Shown: positions 37,290 to 46,209, numbered from the stretch's first letter. The stretch is 64,000 nt of DNA from Fibrobacterota bacterium (GCA_019509785.1 JAEKLQ010000054.1:53590-117589); one strand, 5' to 3'. Program-made: numbers and translations. Notes: generated by a model from the sequence alone, not told the origin.

Positions 37290-38069
37290 TCAGTTCCCGG
37301 TTCCGCGATGGCCCCGGTTCCAGTCGGCGCAATCCGCGTAACGTACGAGTTTCCCCCCGAAAATGTCCAGGGCGCTGCCGATGGACAAATCCAGGCGCCC
37401 CTGGCTTTCGCGATCCAGCCGCTCCAGATCGGAGAGGTCGCGCGCGCCGCCGGCATAGGTGCAGGGAAGGGGGGAGATGCGTGCCAAGAGGTCCACCAGT
37501 TGCCAATCCATGCCTTGTTGCTTGCCTTCCACGTCGGCGGCGTGGATGAGGAATTCGGCGCAGTGGCGGGAGAGCGAGGCCAGCAGCGCCTCGTCGATGC
37601 GGACCTCGGTTACGGTTTGCCAGCGGTTGGTGGCGACGTACCAGGCCTCGCCCCGGCGGCGGCAGCTCAGGTCCGCGACCAGCCTTGCTTTGCCGACCAG
37701 GCCCGAAAGCCGGCGCAACCGGTCCAAGGAAAGCAATCCTTCCGGGAAAAGCCACGAAGTCACGATGACGTGGCTGGCGCCCGCGTCCAGCCATGCGACG
37801 GCGTTGGTCTCGTCCAGCCCGCCCCCGATCTGCATGCCCCCCGGCCAAGCGGCCAGAGCCTTGCGGGCCTCGTCGTCATTGCCCGAGCCCAGCATGATGA
37901 TATGGCCGCCGGTGAGGCCGTCGCGGCGATAGAGATCGGCGAACCATGCCGCGCCATGGGGCGAGACGAAGTTGGTCTCGAGCCCTAAGCCGGCATCCGT
38001 CAAGGTGCCGCCGATGATTTGCTTTACTTTTCCCTGATGCAGGTCGATGCAGGGGCGGAAGGCGGTCAT
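37290..38069 (-). CDS. hisA: Eukaryotic-type HisA (ProFAR isomerase)
   Basis: 259 residues. It opens FRPCIDLHQGKVKQIIGGTL and contains GGHIIMLGSGNDDEARKAL, GGMQIGGGLDETNA and VADLSCRRRGEAWYVATN: the pattern of yeast HIS6-type phosphoribosylformimino-AICAR-ribotide isomerases rather than ordinary bacterial HisA. It converts ProFAR to PRFAR in histidine synthesis. The catalytic acids would be Asp9 and the VEGKQQG-side aspartate. No other his gene is in the window. Coupling to a rhomboid gene is unusual. Confidence 0.88.
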   Translation of the reverse strand: MTAFRPCIDLHQGKVKQIIGGTLTDAGLGLETNFVSPHGAAWFADLYRRDGLTGGHIIMLGSGNDDEARKALAAWPGGMQIGGGLDETNAVAWLDAGASHVIVTSWLFPEGLLSLDRLRRLSGLVGKARLVADLSCRRRGEAWYVATNRWQTVTEVRIDEALLASLSRHCAEFLIHAADVEGKQQGMDWQLVDLLARISPLPCTYAGGARDLSDLERLDRESQGRLDLSIGSALDIFGGKLVRYADCADWNRGHRGTGN

Positions 38070-38163
38070 TGCTGGTAATCCCCCTCGGGGAATATTAGTT
38101 TGACTTTTCCATCTTGCAAAATCCTACCGCGCGGCGGGATATGCGCGCGAAAAGGTCCGGGAC

Positions 38164-39189
38164 ATGGCCGATAAGGCTAAGCTGAATCCTAAATGGTTTG
38201 AGATTTCCAAAGCGACCCTCCATGTGGGTTGGATGGCCTTGCGGACGCTTTGGTTCATCATCTGGACCGCTTACCAAGTGGTACTCGGGGTAGCGTTGAT
38301 CGCGCTGCTTTACGGCGTTCTGAGGTTCGGGGAATACTTTTACGTGTGGGAGATCCGCCAACTGGTGCGCGAAAATCCCAAGACCACCGCCTTTATCGAA
38401 ACGGAACGCGCCCGCCTGACCGATAGCCTGAAGGCGATCGGCAAGCCTATCCCGGATACCCTGATCCGGTGGTCCTGGATCCCGCTCGATTCCATGCCGC
38501 GGACCTTGAAGGAGGCCGCCCTCATCGCCGAGGATGCCAAGTTCTACGAGCATCAGGGTTTCGACATCGAGGAAATCGAATACGCCATCGTGGCCAACCA
38601 TCAGGCCGGCAAGAAGGCCCGCGGCGCCAGCACCATCACCCAGCAAGTGGCGAAGAACCTTTTCCTGACCCGGGACAAGGAGATAAGCCGCAAGCTGCGG
38701 GAAGCCGCCATTACCTTGGAGTTGGAGCATTTCGTCCCCAAGGATCGCATCCTGGAGTCCTACCTGAACGTGGCCCAATTCGGCGATGGCGTGTTCGGCG
38801 TACGCGAAGGCGCGCGTTACTGGATGAAGAAGGAACCGAAGGACCTGACTCCCGAAGAGGCGATCAACCTGGTCTGCCTGCTGCCGGCCCCGACGAAATG
38901 GAACCCGAGAAAGCCGAACGGCGCCTTCCTGGCGCACAAGCGATTGGTGGTCCGGAATTATGCGACGTATCGCGGTCTGTTGCGTGCCGACATGGATTCG
39001 ACCCAGGTGGCGACCCGTGACACGGCCTTGGCCCGCTTGGCTGAGCAGCTATCCGAAGAGAAGTGGAAGTCGCTAAGGACGAAACCTTTGATCGACACGG
39101 GCGTGGATACGGATCCGGATGATAAGCCGTCCGGGGAAGGGGATGCGACCGCCCGGGCGCGGGCTATCCTAAATCGCCATACCTTCTAA
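38164..39189 (+). CDS. Monofunctional biosynthetic peptidoglycan transglycosylase
   Basis: 341 residues with one N-terminal membrane anchor (TLWFIIWTAYQVVLGVALIALLYGVL) and a GT51 domain. The catalytic glutamate is in ALIAEDAKFYEHQGFD (~120), followed by RGASTITQQVAKNLFLTRDK and LNVAQFGDGVFGVREGARYW. It polymerises lipid II glycans in the periplasm without a transpeptidase domain, like MtgA. The C-terminal ~50 residues are a disordered tail. It is monocistronic between divergent and convergent neighbours. A weak GGGAC lies before the ATG. Confidence 0.9.
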   Translation: MADKAKLNPKWFEISKATLHVGWMALRTLWFIIWTAYQVVLGVALIALLYGVLRFGEYFYVWEIRQLVRENPKTTAFIETERARLTDSLKAIGKPIPDTLIRWSWIPLDSMPRTLKEAALIAEDAKFYEHQGFDIEEIEYAIVANHQAGKKARGASTITQQVAKNLFLTRDKEISRKLREAAITLELEHFVPKDRILESYLNVAQFGDGVFGVREGARYWMKKEPKDLTPEEAINLVCLLPAPTKWNPRKPNGAFLAHKRLVVRNYATYRGLLRADMDSTQVATRDTALARLAEQLSEEKWKSLRTKPLIDTGVDTDPDDKPSGEGDATARARAILNRHTF

Positions 39190-39238
39190 TTGCCGGTCGG
39201 CCGCGGCCTGACGTGGGTTGCATCTCCCCGGACGAGGG

Positions 39239-39281
39239 CGCATCGGGCCCATCCGGTGGCCTTATCGGCCCTCAGGATGCG
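39239..39281. terminator. Weak hairpin at convergent gene ends
   Basis: CGCATC-GGGCC at 39239-39249 can pair with GGCCC and GATGCG at 39267-39281. No T-run. It overlaps the 3' end of the aminotransferase gene. Confidence 0.25.
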
Positions 39282-40570
39282 AGATATTCCTCGATGGCCG
39301 CGCGCAGCTTCTTATACATCCAGGCCATTTTCTCCGGATTCTCTTCCAGCAAGGTCACGCGGAACCCGTGCAGATCGGAACAGAACGAAGAGATCGGCAC
39401 CACGCAGATGCCCGTCGCTGCCAGCACGTAATAGACGAAGCGCTTATCGAGGGGAACGCCTTCGACCATCTTCTCCACCAAGGCGCGCGCTTCGGGGTTG
39501 GCCACCTTCAGCTTTTGCGTGGTCTTGAGCATCCCCTTCTTGAAGATGATCGAAGTGTAGAACGCGCCGAACGTCTTGTTGACGAGGAGGCCGTCCACGT
39601 CCTTCAGGGTCTCGTAGACCACGTCGCCCCGCTTCTGGATGGCCAGGTTGAGGGCTTCGCGATGGGCGGGGAATTCGGGATGCGACAGGATAAGGGGAAT
39701 GGCCATCTGGGGCAAGGTGGTGGAGCATACCTCCAGCATCTTGGCATCCTCGATGGCCTTGACCAGCTTGCCGAATTCGGGGTCGCGCTGGGTGTTATAG
39801 AATTCCAGCCAGCCGCAGCGGGAACCGGGCCAGGGCAACTCTTTGGAAATGCCCTTCATGGAGATGCCGCAAACGTCCCCGATCACCTGGGCCAAAGGGA
39901 TGGCCTTCACGCCGTTGTAGGTGATGTGGGTATAGATTTCGTCGGCGATGATGAACAGGTCGTGCTCCCGGCATAAGGAGACGACTTCGCGCAGGTACCA
40001 TTCCGGATACACCATTCCCGTGGGATTGTCCGGATTGATGATGAGGATGCCGACGATGTTGGGATTGTACTTGATCTTGTTGCGCAACTCGTCCATGTCT
40101 GGGAACCAATGGTTCTCGGGGACGAGGCGGTAGGTGATGGGAGGCTGGCTGGCATGCCCGCCTTCGGCGGAGGAGTGGGTCGAATAGCCCGGGGACGGCC
40201 CGATGACGCGCGCGCCGGGATCCAGGTACTGATACACCTTGGAGATGGCGTCGCCCAAGCCGTTGCAGAACAAGATATCTTCCGGGGTAATCTGCACGCC
40301 GCCCAAGGCATTGTTCTTCTGGGCCAGGTATTGGCGGGTTTCCGGAACGCCCTTGGTGGGGCAGTAAGCGTAAGACAGGTTTTCCTGCGCGAGGGATGCG
40401 ACGATGGCCTTCATCCAAGTAGGGATGGGGGTTCCCTTGGCGACCGGGTCGCCGATGTTTTCCCAGAATATCTCAACGCCCAGTTTTTGGAAAAGCTGCG
40501 CCTTCTTGACGATTTCACGGATCTCGTAGACCAGTTCGCCGGCGCCTTGGTGCAATATCTCGCGTCTCAT
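39272..40570 (-). CDS. Class I/II aminotransferase
   Basis: 432 residues from the ATG at 40570 (an alternative ATG lies six codons up). Fold-type I landmarks: YAYCPTKGVPETRQYLA at ~66, GLGDAISKVYQYLDPG, NPDNPTGM at ~165, ADEIYTHITYNG at ~195, and SMKGISKELPWPGSRCGW with the PLP lysine. It resembles AlaA/AlaT-type alanine or broad amino-acid aminotransferases. It is larger than average, with a C-terminal LLEENPEKMAWMYKKL. Substrate is not fixed by sequence; amino-acid rather than sugar transamination is favoured because it is class I, not DegT. Confidence 0.85.
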   Translation of the reverse strand: MRREILHQGAGELVYEIREIVKKAQLFQKLGVEIFWENIGDPVAKGTPIPTWMKAIVASLAQENLSYAYCPTKGVPETRQYLAQKNNALGGVQITPEDILFCNGLGDAISKVYQYLDPGARVIGPSPGYSTHSSAEGGHASQPPITYRLVPENHWFPDMDELRNKIKYNPNIVGILIINPDNPTGMVYPEWYLREVVSLCREHDLFIIADEIYTHITYNGVKAIPLAQVIGDVCGISMKGISKELPWPGSRCGWLEFYNTQRDPEFGKLVKAIEDAKMLEVCSTTLPQMAIPLILSHPEFPAHREALNLAIQKRGDVVYETLKDVDGLLVNKTFGAFYTSIIFKKGMLKTTQKLKVANPEARALVEKMVEGVPLDKRFVYYVLAATGICVVPISSFCSDLHGFRVTLLEENPEKMAWMYKKLRAAIEEYLAS

Positions 40571-40588
40571 AGTTTTCAATATTAACAT

Positions 40589-41142
40589 TTTCGGGCGATT
40601 CGGCGCGGTTGATGCGATTCAATGCGGGGATGCGGGCCGTCCCGGTGCGTCTGCCTTGGGCCTCAGCTTGCTCGGCGGGTCTTAAGGCTCGCTTGGGTGG
40701 GGTCGATGCGGCGGGCGCCTCGATGGACCCATGCCTTCGGTCGGCGGGGCCCATTTGAAGAGGGCTCCGCCGACCAGGCGCCCGCCGCCTCGGCTGCCTC
40801 GCAAATTCAGCCCAAGTCAGCCGCCCCGGGACTTCACGCTCGCCGCTTGATCACAATCACGCGCGTCGCGCAAGGGTCGTTGGAACTTACGGGAGGCGCG
40901 CGCGACGATGAGAGCCCCTGTCTTTTCCGCCGCGAGATGCCGGATTCGACGGGCGCGAACCGGGCGGGGTTTGGAAGGCGGGCTATTCGAAAAGAGTGTG
41001 TCGGTCGGGGACGTGGCCCGTAGTCGTCCCCCCCGGAGCAAAAGTCCAGGGCCGCGAGCGAGACAAATCTTAGGGAGGCGATGGGCCCACGCGAAGCATA
41101 GCTGAGGCCCCAGACCCGCCCGCCCCCGCGCCCAGCGTTACG
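40589..41142. other. 554-base non-coding region with a large hairpin
   Basis: No supported ORF. The segment 40686-40822 folds into a long interrupted stem (see separate entry). A tmRNA-like GGATTCGACGGG occurs at ~40937 but without the rest of that RNA. It may encode a structured RNA. Confidence 0.45.
40686..40822. repeat. Extended interrupted hairpin
   Basis: Nested pairs: GGCT..CTTGGG with CCCAAG..AGCC (ends), GCGGCGGGCGCCT (40708-40720) exactly with AGGCGCCCGCCGC (40776-40788), and GGTCGGCGG (40739-40747) exactly with CCGCCGACC (40767-40775). The outer part is loose; the two inner stems are perfect. Confidence 0.7.
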
Positions 41143-42283
41143 CTACTTGTGCGCCCGCATCTGCGAAGGATTCGGAGTGTACGACCGCGGAAACCGCGTC
41201 TGCGAATCGAAGAGATTCTTCTTCAAATTGTCCGCATCCCAGAAAACAGTCGAAAGATTCGCCCCCGAGAAATCGCAGCCCGTGATGAAGGCGTTGTCGA
41301 AACGCGCGTTGGAAAGGTCCGCTCCGCTGAAGTCGCAGTTGAAAAGTTGGGCGCCCGAGAAATCGGCGAATTTCAGTTTGGCTCCGCTGAAATCGACCTT
41401 GCTGATCTTATCGACTGTGAATTTGGCCCGTTCCAGTTGGGCGCCGTGGAATTTGGCGCCGTCCATGCCCTTCAGGTCGAACACCACCCCGGTCATGGCG
41501 GAGTTGGAGAAATTCACGTCGCCCAAATCGGTGCGATAGAAGGAAGTATTGTTGAAGGTGCAGCGATCGAAGGACGCGCCTCCCATCTTGGTGAATTGGA
41601 ATTCGGCCTTATCGAACTTGGAGTCCGAGAATTGCGATCCCTTCAGGTTGGTCTCGACCAAGGCGGTGTTGGAAATATTGGCGTTGGTGAAATGGAGGTG
41701 GTCGAGATCGGCCCCGGTGAGATTGGATTCGGCCAGATTGATGTTGGCCACGGTGGCATCGCTGAAATCGGCGCCTTCGAATTTGACACCGTTGAAAACG
41801 GCGCCAGACAGATCGGCTTTGGAGAAGTCGGATTTTTCCAGGCTGTTGTTCTTGAAGTTGGCCCCGGCCAGGTTGGCCTTGGAGAAGTCCGCCTTCTCAT
41901 TGAACTTGGCCTCGACGAAATTGGCCTTGGGCATATTTGCGCCGGCGAAGGTGGCGTCCAAAAGGACGGCATTCTGGAAATTCACGGTTTCCAGCGCGGC
42001 CTTTTTGAAATTGGCGTCCCGCAAATCGGAATTGCGGAAATCGGCCTGGGGGAAACGGGTTTCCCGGAAATCCCCGTCGGAAATCTGCATCGCCGATGGC
42101 CCCGATGGTCTGGTTGAAGCGGGCTCCGTCCAGGGTGCAATTCTTGAATTCCGCGTTGGTCAGATCCTTGCCGCTGAAAGACCGGTTGGACAGGTCTTCT
42201 CCTTTATGCGTCTCGGCGGCCAGAACCGAAGGCGAATACGAAGCGATACCGACCAGTACAAACAGGGAACTCAATCTGCGCAT
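41143..42283 (-). CDS. Secreted pentapeptide-repeat protein with apparent frameshift
   Basis: Two minus-strand frames make one gene. The first starts at the ATG 42283 with a signal peptide (MRRLSSLFVLVGIASYSPSV, cut at VLA-AE) and pentapeptides DLSNR, DLTNA, EFKNC. The second, ending at 41143, continues FRETR, DFRNS, DLRDA, NFKKA for ~300 residues. They join near 42072-42075, a run of four C (+ strand); removing one base gives DADFRR-DFRETRF in perfect five-residue register. Each repeat is A(D/N)LxX-like and would form a right-handed quadrilateral helix in the periplasm. Either a sequencing error or a pseudogene. Function unknown. Confidence 0.85.
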
Positions 42284-42348
42284 AATCCTGCTTTCAAAGA
42301 AGAGGTGGGACCGGGGGCACGCCGTCCGTGCGAAGGGAAGCCCGGTCT

Positions 42349-42366
42349 AAATTTAATGTTAAATTT
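42349..42366. promoter_or_regulatory. AT-rich palindrome upstream of alr
   Basis: AAATTTAA-TG-TTAAATTT is an exact eight-base inverted repeat around TG, in an otherwise GC-rich divergent gap between the pentapeptide gene and alr. It could be an operator or an UP-type element. Confidence 0.4.
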
Positions 42367-42413
42367 GCTTTCCGCCATGAATTCCGGAACTGTTTCCGCC
42401 CCCGGGCCGCGCA

Positions 42414-43544
42414 TTGCCTAATACCCCGGCTTCCCCCGTATATCCTTCCCGCGTGAGCCTGGAAGTCGATCTCAAGGCCATCCGCCGTAACTTCGGCCAG
42501 ATCCGGAAATCGGTACGTCCTGCCCTCGTGATGGCCGTATTAAAGGCCGATGCGTACGGCCTGGGCGCGCTGCCGGTGGCCGAAGCATTGGTGGCCGCCG
42601 GCGCCGATCGCTTAGGAGTGGCCGAGGTCAAGGAAGCGGCCCAATTAGTCGGACGATTCCCGGTTCCGGTTCAAATCATCGGGGGGATTCTCGCTTCCGA
42701 GATCCCTCTTTGCGTGCAATTGGGGGTGGTTTGTCCGGTTCCCGACCTGGAGACGGCCCGCGCCCTTTCCCGGGAAGCCCGCCGCCAGGACCGGCGGGTG
42801 AAGGTACACATTAAGGTCGATACCGGCATGGGGCGCTTGGGCTTTCCCCATTTCCGCGCCTATGAAGAGATCCTGGCCGCGCGTAAATTGCCCGGTCTGG
42901 AGTTCGAGGGAATCTATTCCCATTTCCCCAATGCCAACAATCCCATGCATGGCAAGTCCCGAGAGCAGATAACCTTGTTCCGGGATTTACTGGACCGGCT
43001 GGGATCGGCCGGCCTCACGTTCCCTTTGGTACACATGGCCAACTCGGACGGCATCAATAATTTCCCGGAAGCGTACTTCAACATGGTCCGCACCGGCATC
43101 AACCTTTACGGCGTATTCGATCTCAGCGGGCTGCGCAGCTATCACCTGGCGCCGACCTTGTCCCTCAAGACCACCCTCCTGGCCAGACGGCGGCTGCCGG
43201 CCGGGTTCACCATCGGGTATGGCGGAACGCATACCCTGTTCCATGACACCTGGGTTGGGACGGTACCGGCGGGTTACGCCGACGGCGTGCCCTTGGCGGC
43301 CAGCAATTCCGGCGAGGTGCTCATCCGGGGTAAGGCATGCCCCATCATCGGGCGGATTTCCATGGATTACCTGACGGTGAACCTGAACGGTTGCCCGGCG
43401 GCGAGGATGGGGGACGAAGTGGTTCTGGTCGGCCGTTCTGGCAGGCGCCAAATCACCATCGAGGATTGGGCCCGCATCAAGCAGACCCATCCTTACGAGA
43501 TCATCTGCTCCCTGGGCAAACGGGTGGAAAGGGTATATCGGTAG
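42414..43544 (+). CDS. alr: Alanine racemase
   Basis: 376 residues from a TTG at 42414; a GTG at 42453 would give 363 and start MSLEVDLKAIRRN. Neither has a clear ribosome-binding site, so the start is open. AVLKADAYGLGALPVAEAL carries the PLP lysine, KVHIKVDTGMGRLGF the next strand, and GTVPAGYADGVPL the catalytic tyrosine on the other face. It supplies D-alanine for peptidoglycan. It is next to the pentapeptide gene divergently and followed by a lipoprotein gene. Family is certain. Confidence 0.9.
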   Translation: MPNTPASPVYPSRVSLEVDLKAIRRNFGQIRKSVRPALVMAVLKADAYGLGALPVAEALVAAGADRLGVAEVKEAAQLVGRFPVPVQIIGGILASEIPLCVQLGVVCPVPDLETARALSREARRQDRRVKVHIKVDTGMGRLGFPHFRAYEEILAARKLPGLEFEGIYSHFPNANNPMHGKSREQITLFRDLLDRLGSAGLTFPLVHMANSDGINNFPEAYFNMVRTGINLYGVFDLSGLRSYHLAPTLSLKTTLLARRRLPAGFTIGYGGTHTLFHDTWVGTVPAGYADGVPLAASNSGEVLIRGKACPIIGRISMDYLTVNLNGCPAARMGDEVVLVGRSGRRQITIEDWARIKQTHPYEIICSLGKRVERVYR

Positions 43545-43569
43545 TGGTATCATGGCGGGGGAGGTTCCC

Positions 43570-44052
43570 ATGCTTTCGACCCGCCCCCTCTTCCGCTCCG
43601 CCATCGCTTTCGCACCGCTGGCGATCTTCGCCGTTTTCGGAGGCCTTACGGCTTGCAAACCGGTCGATTTGAGCGATGTGAACACGACCCCTACGCCCAA
43701 GGACTCCGCGGCCACCGCCACCTTGCGGATCACCAACAAAATCGACGTCGACGCCGACTCCCTGGTCTTCTTATTGTTCCCGGGAGCTTCCACCGACTTT
43801 ACCACGGCCGCCAACTCTCAGGTCATCGGGGGAGTGGGGATCGGAGCAACCGGCACATTCAAGGTTCCCGCCGGGACCTGGAAGTTGGCCTACGAGAACG
43901 GCGCCCAGGAGATCACTGCCCTGCGAGCGGGCGGGGCGGACGAATGGGTGAAGGCCATCTTCGAAAAGGACGGGGACTATTCGCTCATCCTCACCTCGGA
44001 CACTCACACCATCTATTGGGATCCGACTTTCAAAACCGATCCCCCGCTATAA
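43570..44052 (+). CDS. Small predicted lipoprotein
   Basis: 160 residues. GGGGGAGG seven bases upstream picks the ATG at 43570 over 43552. The signal ends FGGLTAC with the lipidation Cys at ~29. The mature part has TLRITNKIDVDADSLVFLLF and TWKLAYENGAQEI, suggesting a beta-sandwich. Family not recognised. It follows alr by 25 bases and precedes a hairpin, so it may share alr's transcript. Confidence 0.7.
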   Translation: MLSTRPLFRSAIAFAPLAIFAVFGGLTACKPVDLSDVNTTPTPKDSAATATLRITNKIDVDADSLVFLLFPGASTDFTTAANSQVIGGVGIGATGTFKVPAGTWKLAYENGAQEITALRAGGADEWVKAIFEKDGDYSLILTSDTHTIYWDPTFKTDPPL

Positions 44053-44068
44053 GCGGAGGGCCACGCCT

Positions 44069-44087
44069 CCCGGCTGCCCTAGCCGGG
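44069..44087. terminator. Hairpin between convergent lipoprotein and pilus genes
   Basis: CCCGGCT, loop GCCCT, AGCCGGG; a seven-pair stem in a 55-base convergent gap. No T-run, so it could act weakly in both directions. Confidence 0.4.
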
Positions 44088-44107
44088 CGCGTAACCGCGG
44101 TAGCGGC

Positions 44108-44965
44108 TTACCGCCAGGACAATATCTGGACCTTCACCGTCGTATCGATGACCACGGCGGTTTCGTAGGTGGTTTTGTCCGTGATGTTTCGCGTCGTATC
44201 GATGACCGTATGGTGGGTGATGGTCAGATTCACCTTGGGCTTGTAGAGATCGCAAGTGTTATCGGTGGAAACGTAATCGCCATGATGGCTGATATGCGTG
44301 CTGATGGCGGATTTACTGACTGAAATGACGTTAGCCTTGGTCACGTCGCCGCTCGGAAGATGGCATATATCGCATTTCTTGGCAGAACTGGCCATACATG
44401 CGGAGTACGCCGGCGTCTTATCCAGCTGGGGCATCGTGTTTGGGTCCTGGATGGTCGTATCCCTCGCGGTATCGGCGAGGCTATGGGGAATATAGGTGTA
44501 GGCGGTATCGGGTTTCACGATGGCAATTGGCGTGCGCGTCGTATCCATTATCTTCCGCAGCTTCATGCGCGCTTGCACCGTTTGGGAACCCTTTCCCACG
44601 GTTCCGGTAGAGAAAAGGTCCACCGTATCCGCATCCGCGCCGGTCGCTACCGGGACCAATCGCGTAGTATAAGCTCCTCCGCCGAAAGGTTTGCCGGAAT
44701 AAGTCACCGTTTCCGGCATTCCGGAATGGATTTTCAAGAAATGCCGGCCCATGTCGGCGATGTTGTCCTCCACACCGGCTTCCGAGATTTGCTGGGCCAA
44801 TACCTTGGACTTTTCGCTCCCGAGGAATTTCGCGCTCCCTTTCGCCTTGTAGTAGATGGTGCCTTGCGCCAGGACCAGCAATACGCCCAAGGTCGCCACG
44901 ATGGTGAGCATCCCGCCGCCGGCCTGGGAACGGAATTCGGGTGAAGGGATCGGAACGCGGTTCAT
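44108..44965 (-). CDS. PilX-like pilus accessory protein, module 2
   Basis: 285 residues. A membrane-spanning helix (MLTIVATLGVLLVLAQGTIYYK) starts at ~19, followed by GSEKSKVLAQQISEAGVEDN, the same pattern as the paralogue at 46351. It lacks the propeller of that paralogue. The C-terminal half holds CDICHLPSGDVTKANVIS and THISHHGDY, a recurrent CHxPxG...HxxHG module of unknown role, possibly metal-binding, and threonine-rich tails. It probably sits in a type II/IV-pilin-like tip. Its ATG overlaps the PilW-like stop (ATGA). It is the last gene of the module. Confidence 0.7.
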   Translation of the reverse strand: MNRVPIPSPEFRSQAGGGMLTIVATLGVLLVLAQGTIYYKAKGSAKFLGSEKSKVLAQQISEAGVEDNIADMGRHFLKIHSGMPETVTYSGKPFGGGAYTTRLVPVATGADADTVDLFSTGTVGKGSQTVQARMKLRKIMDTTRTPIAIVKPDTAYTYIPHSLADTARDTTIQDPNTMPQLDKTPAYSACMASSAKKCDICHLPSGDVTKANVISVSKSAISTHISHHGDYVSTDNTCDLYKPKVNLTITHHTVIDTTRNITDKTTYETAVVIDTTVKVQILSWR

Positions 44966-45705
44966 AAGGTGTTCCTCGGAATGGCGGTGGAGGAAAGGAT
45001 GATGCTGTTGATGGCCCCTTCGCGGGCCGGGAATATGCCCGTCAGGGAGAAGCGCACGGTGCGGACATGCGCGGGAACTTCGGTGGAGTTCCCTTGCTTG
45101 TCCGCGAAGGAGACCTGGAAATTTTTCACGTCGGTGGCGATGATGCGATGGACGTCGGCGATTTCGTGGACGAGCGCGGAACTGTCTTGCTGGGAATAGA
45201 AGCGTTCGCGGCGGGCCGGCATGTCAACGGTCCCGGCGATCGGGTAATCGTTGGCGAAAGCCGAATCGAGGCTCAAGGTGGAGCCGTCGACGCCAACGAC
45301 GCGGCGTAATTCGGCGCTGCCCGCGCAAGCCAATGCCACGTAGCCGCCGGCCGCGAAGAGCGTGGGCGCATCGACTTGGATGGCCGCCACATGGTGATCG
45401 GCCGCGATAACCAGGCTTGCCTTGGCCTCCGTGGGGTTGGTGTAGATGATTAGCGTGTCGCTACCCACCGCATCTTGCTTGGCGAGGTTGGCGGCGCCGG
45501 AAAGGCCGAGTCCCGCCAAGGTTACCGCCCGTTGCAACTGCTTGGAGGAAAGGGTCAGCTTGTTGCGCAGCTCGATCTTCTTGGACAACCGCATGCTTTC
45601 GACTTGATGGGTTCTCCAAAGCGCATAACCCGCTGCCATGATGATGGCGCCGATGACCATGCTCACCACGGTTTCGATGAGGGTGAATCCGCGCTGTCGG
45701 CTCAC
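44962..45705 (-). CDS. PilW-like prepilin, module 2
   Basis: 247 residues. AGGAGG seven bases upstream decides for a GTG at 45705 that overlaps the previous stop (GTGA); the long upstream frame is a shadow. The leader SRQRGFTLIETVVSMVIGA has the prepilin-peptidase G-F and Glu5. LRNKLTLSSKQLQRAVTLAGLG matches its paralogue at 47886, as do TLIIYTNPTE and the C-terminal AIPRNTL. A minor pilin of a type II secretion or type IV pilus-like machine. Confidence 0.85.
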   Translation of the reverse strand: MSRQRGFTLIETVVSMVIGAIIMAAGYALWRTHQVESMRLSKKIELRNKLTLSSKQLQRAVTLAGLGLSGAANLAKQDAVGSDTLIIYTNPTEAKASLVIAADHHVAAIQVDAPTLFAAGGYVALACAGSAELRRVVGVDGSTLSLDSAFANDYPIAGTVDMPARRERFYSQQDSSALVHEIADVHRIIATDVKNFQVSFADKQGNSTEVPAHVRTVRFSLTGIFPAREGAINSIILSSTAIPRNTL

Positions 45706-46133
45706 GGCGAGGCCTCCTTGAATTTGTCGTCGCTCTTCAGGGAGGCGAAGGAAACCATCTGCTCTCCCGTGAGGGGCCAGAATACGGTGAGCTCTATGGT
45801 CTTCCTTCCGTTCGGAACGCCCGCGCCATCGCGCATCACCCCGATGTGCCACGAGCGCACGTAGCGATCGGTAACGGTATCCGTTCCCGCGGAAAGGGAA
45901 TCGTAGGCGACCACTTTCAGGGAATCCATCTTGAGCTTGCCAAGATTGACGCCGCGCATGAGGTCATTGCCTCTTGCGCTCATGGTATTTTGCGAGGAAA
46001 GGAAATAGAATGCCGAAGTCGCGACCACGCCGGTGACGGCGGCCGAAACCAGGATTTCGATCAGGCTGAAACCGGCTTGACGCCGGCCGCGGGGAATGAT
46101 CGCTCCTCCCGCTTGAGCTTCGTGCTGGACCAC
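45702..46133 (-). CDS. PilV-like prepilin, module 2
   Basis: 143 residues from a GTG at 46133. The prepilin cleavage site is RQAGFSLIEILVSAAV at ~20 with Glu5. KMDSLKVVAYDSLSAGTDTV and RKTIELTVFWPL repeat the pattern of the paralogue at 48662. A GGGAGGAG lies before an ATT codon at residue 13, so a non-standard shorter start giving a normal leader is possible. A strong-looking promoter lies at 46181-46209. Confidence 0.8.
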   Translation of the reverse strand: MVQHEAQAGGAIIPRGRRQAGFSLIEILVSAAVTGVVATSAFYFLSSQNTMSARGNDLMRGVNLGKLKMDSLKVVAYDSLSAGTDTVTDRYVRSWHIGVMRDGAGVPNGRKTIELTVFWPLTGEQMVSFASLKSDDKFKEASP

Positions 46134-46180
46134 ATTCCCGCCAAGGAAAACCGGCGCCCCCAGCGGTACCGGTAAGGCAG

Positions 46181-46209
46181 ATTATAGGGGGGAAGGGAAG
46201 AGGATGCAA
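46181..46209 (-). promoter_or_regulatory. Sigma-70-type promoter for pilin module 2
   Basis: On the minus strand: TTGCAT, exactly 17 bases, TATAAT. It lies 48 bases before the GTG of the PilV-like gene and downstream of the module 1 terminator, so module 2 has its own promoter. Confidence 0.7.

Noticed and set aside
40622..41023. 133-residue + ORF
   Set aside because: Low-complexity Arg/Gly/Ala sequence overlapping the hairpin; no start signal.
40930..41060. tmRNA-like GGATTCGACGGG
   Set aside because: No tag reading frame, no matching acceptor stem and no TTCGA...CCA end within 400 bases; the 3' part would lie inside a coding gene.
41035..41060. RNase P-like GGAGCAAAAGTCC
   Set aside because: Differs from the GGAAAGTCC core and lacks the other conserved helices.
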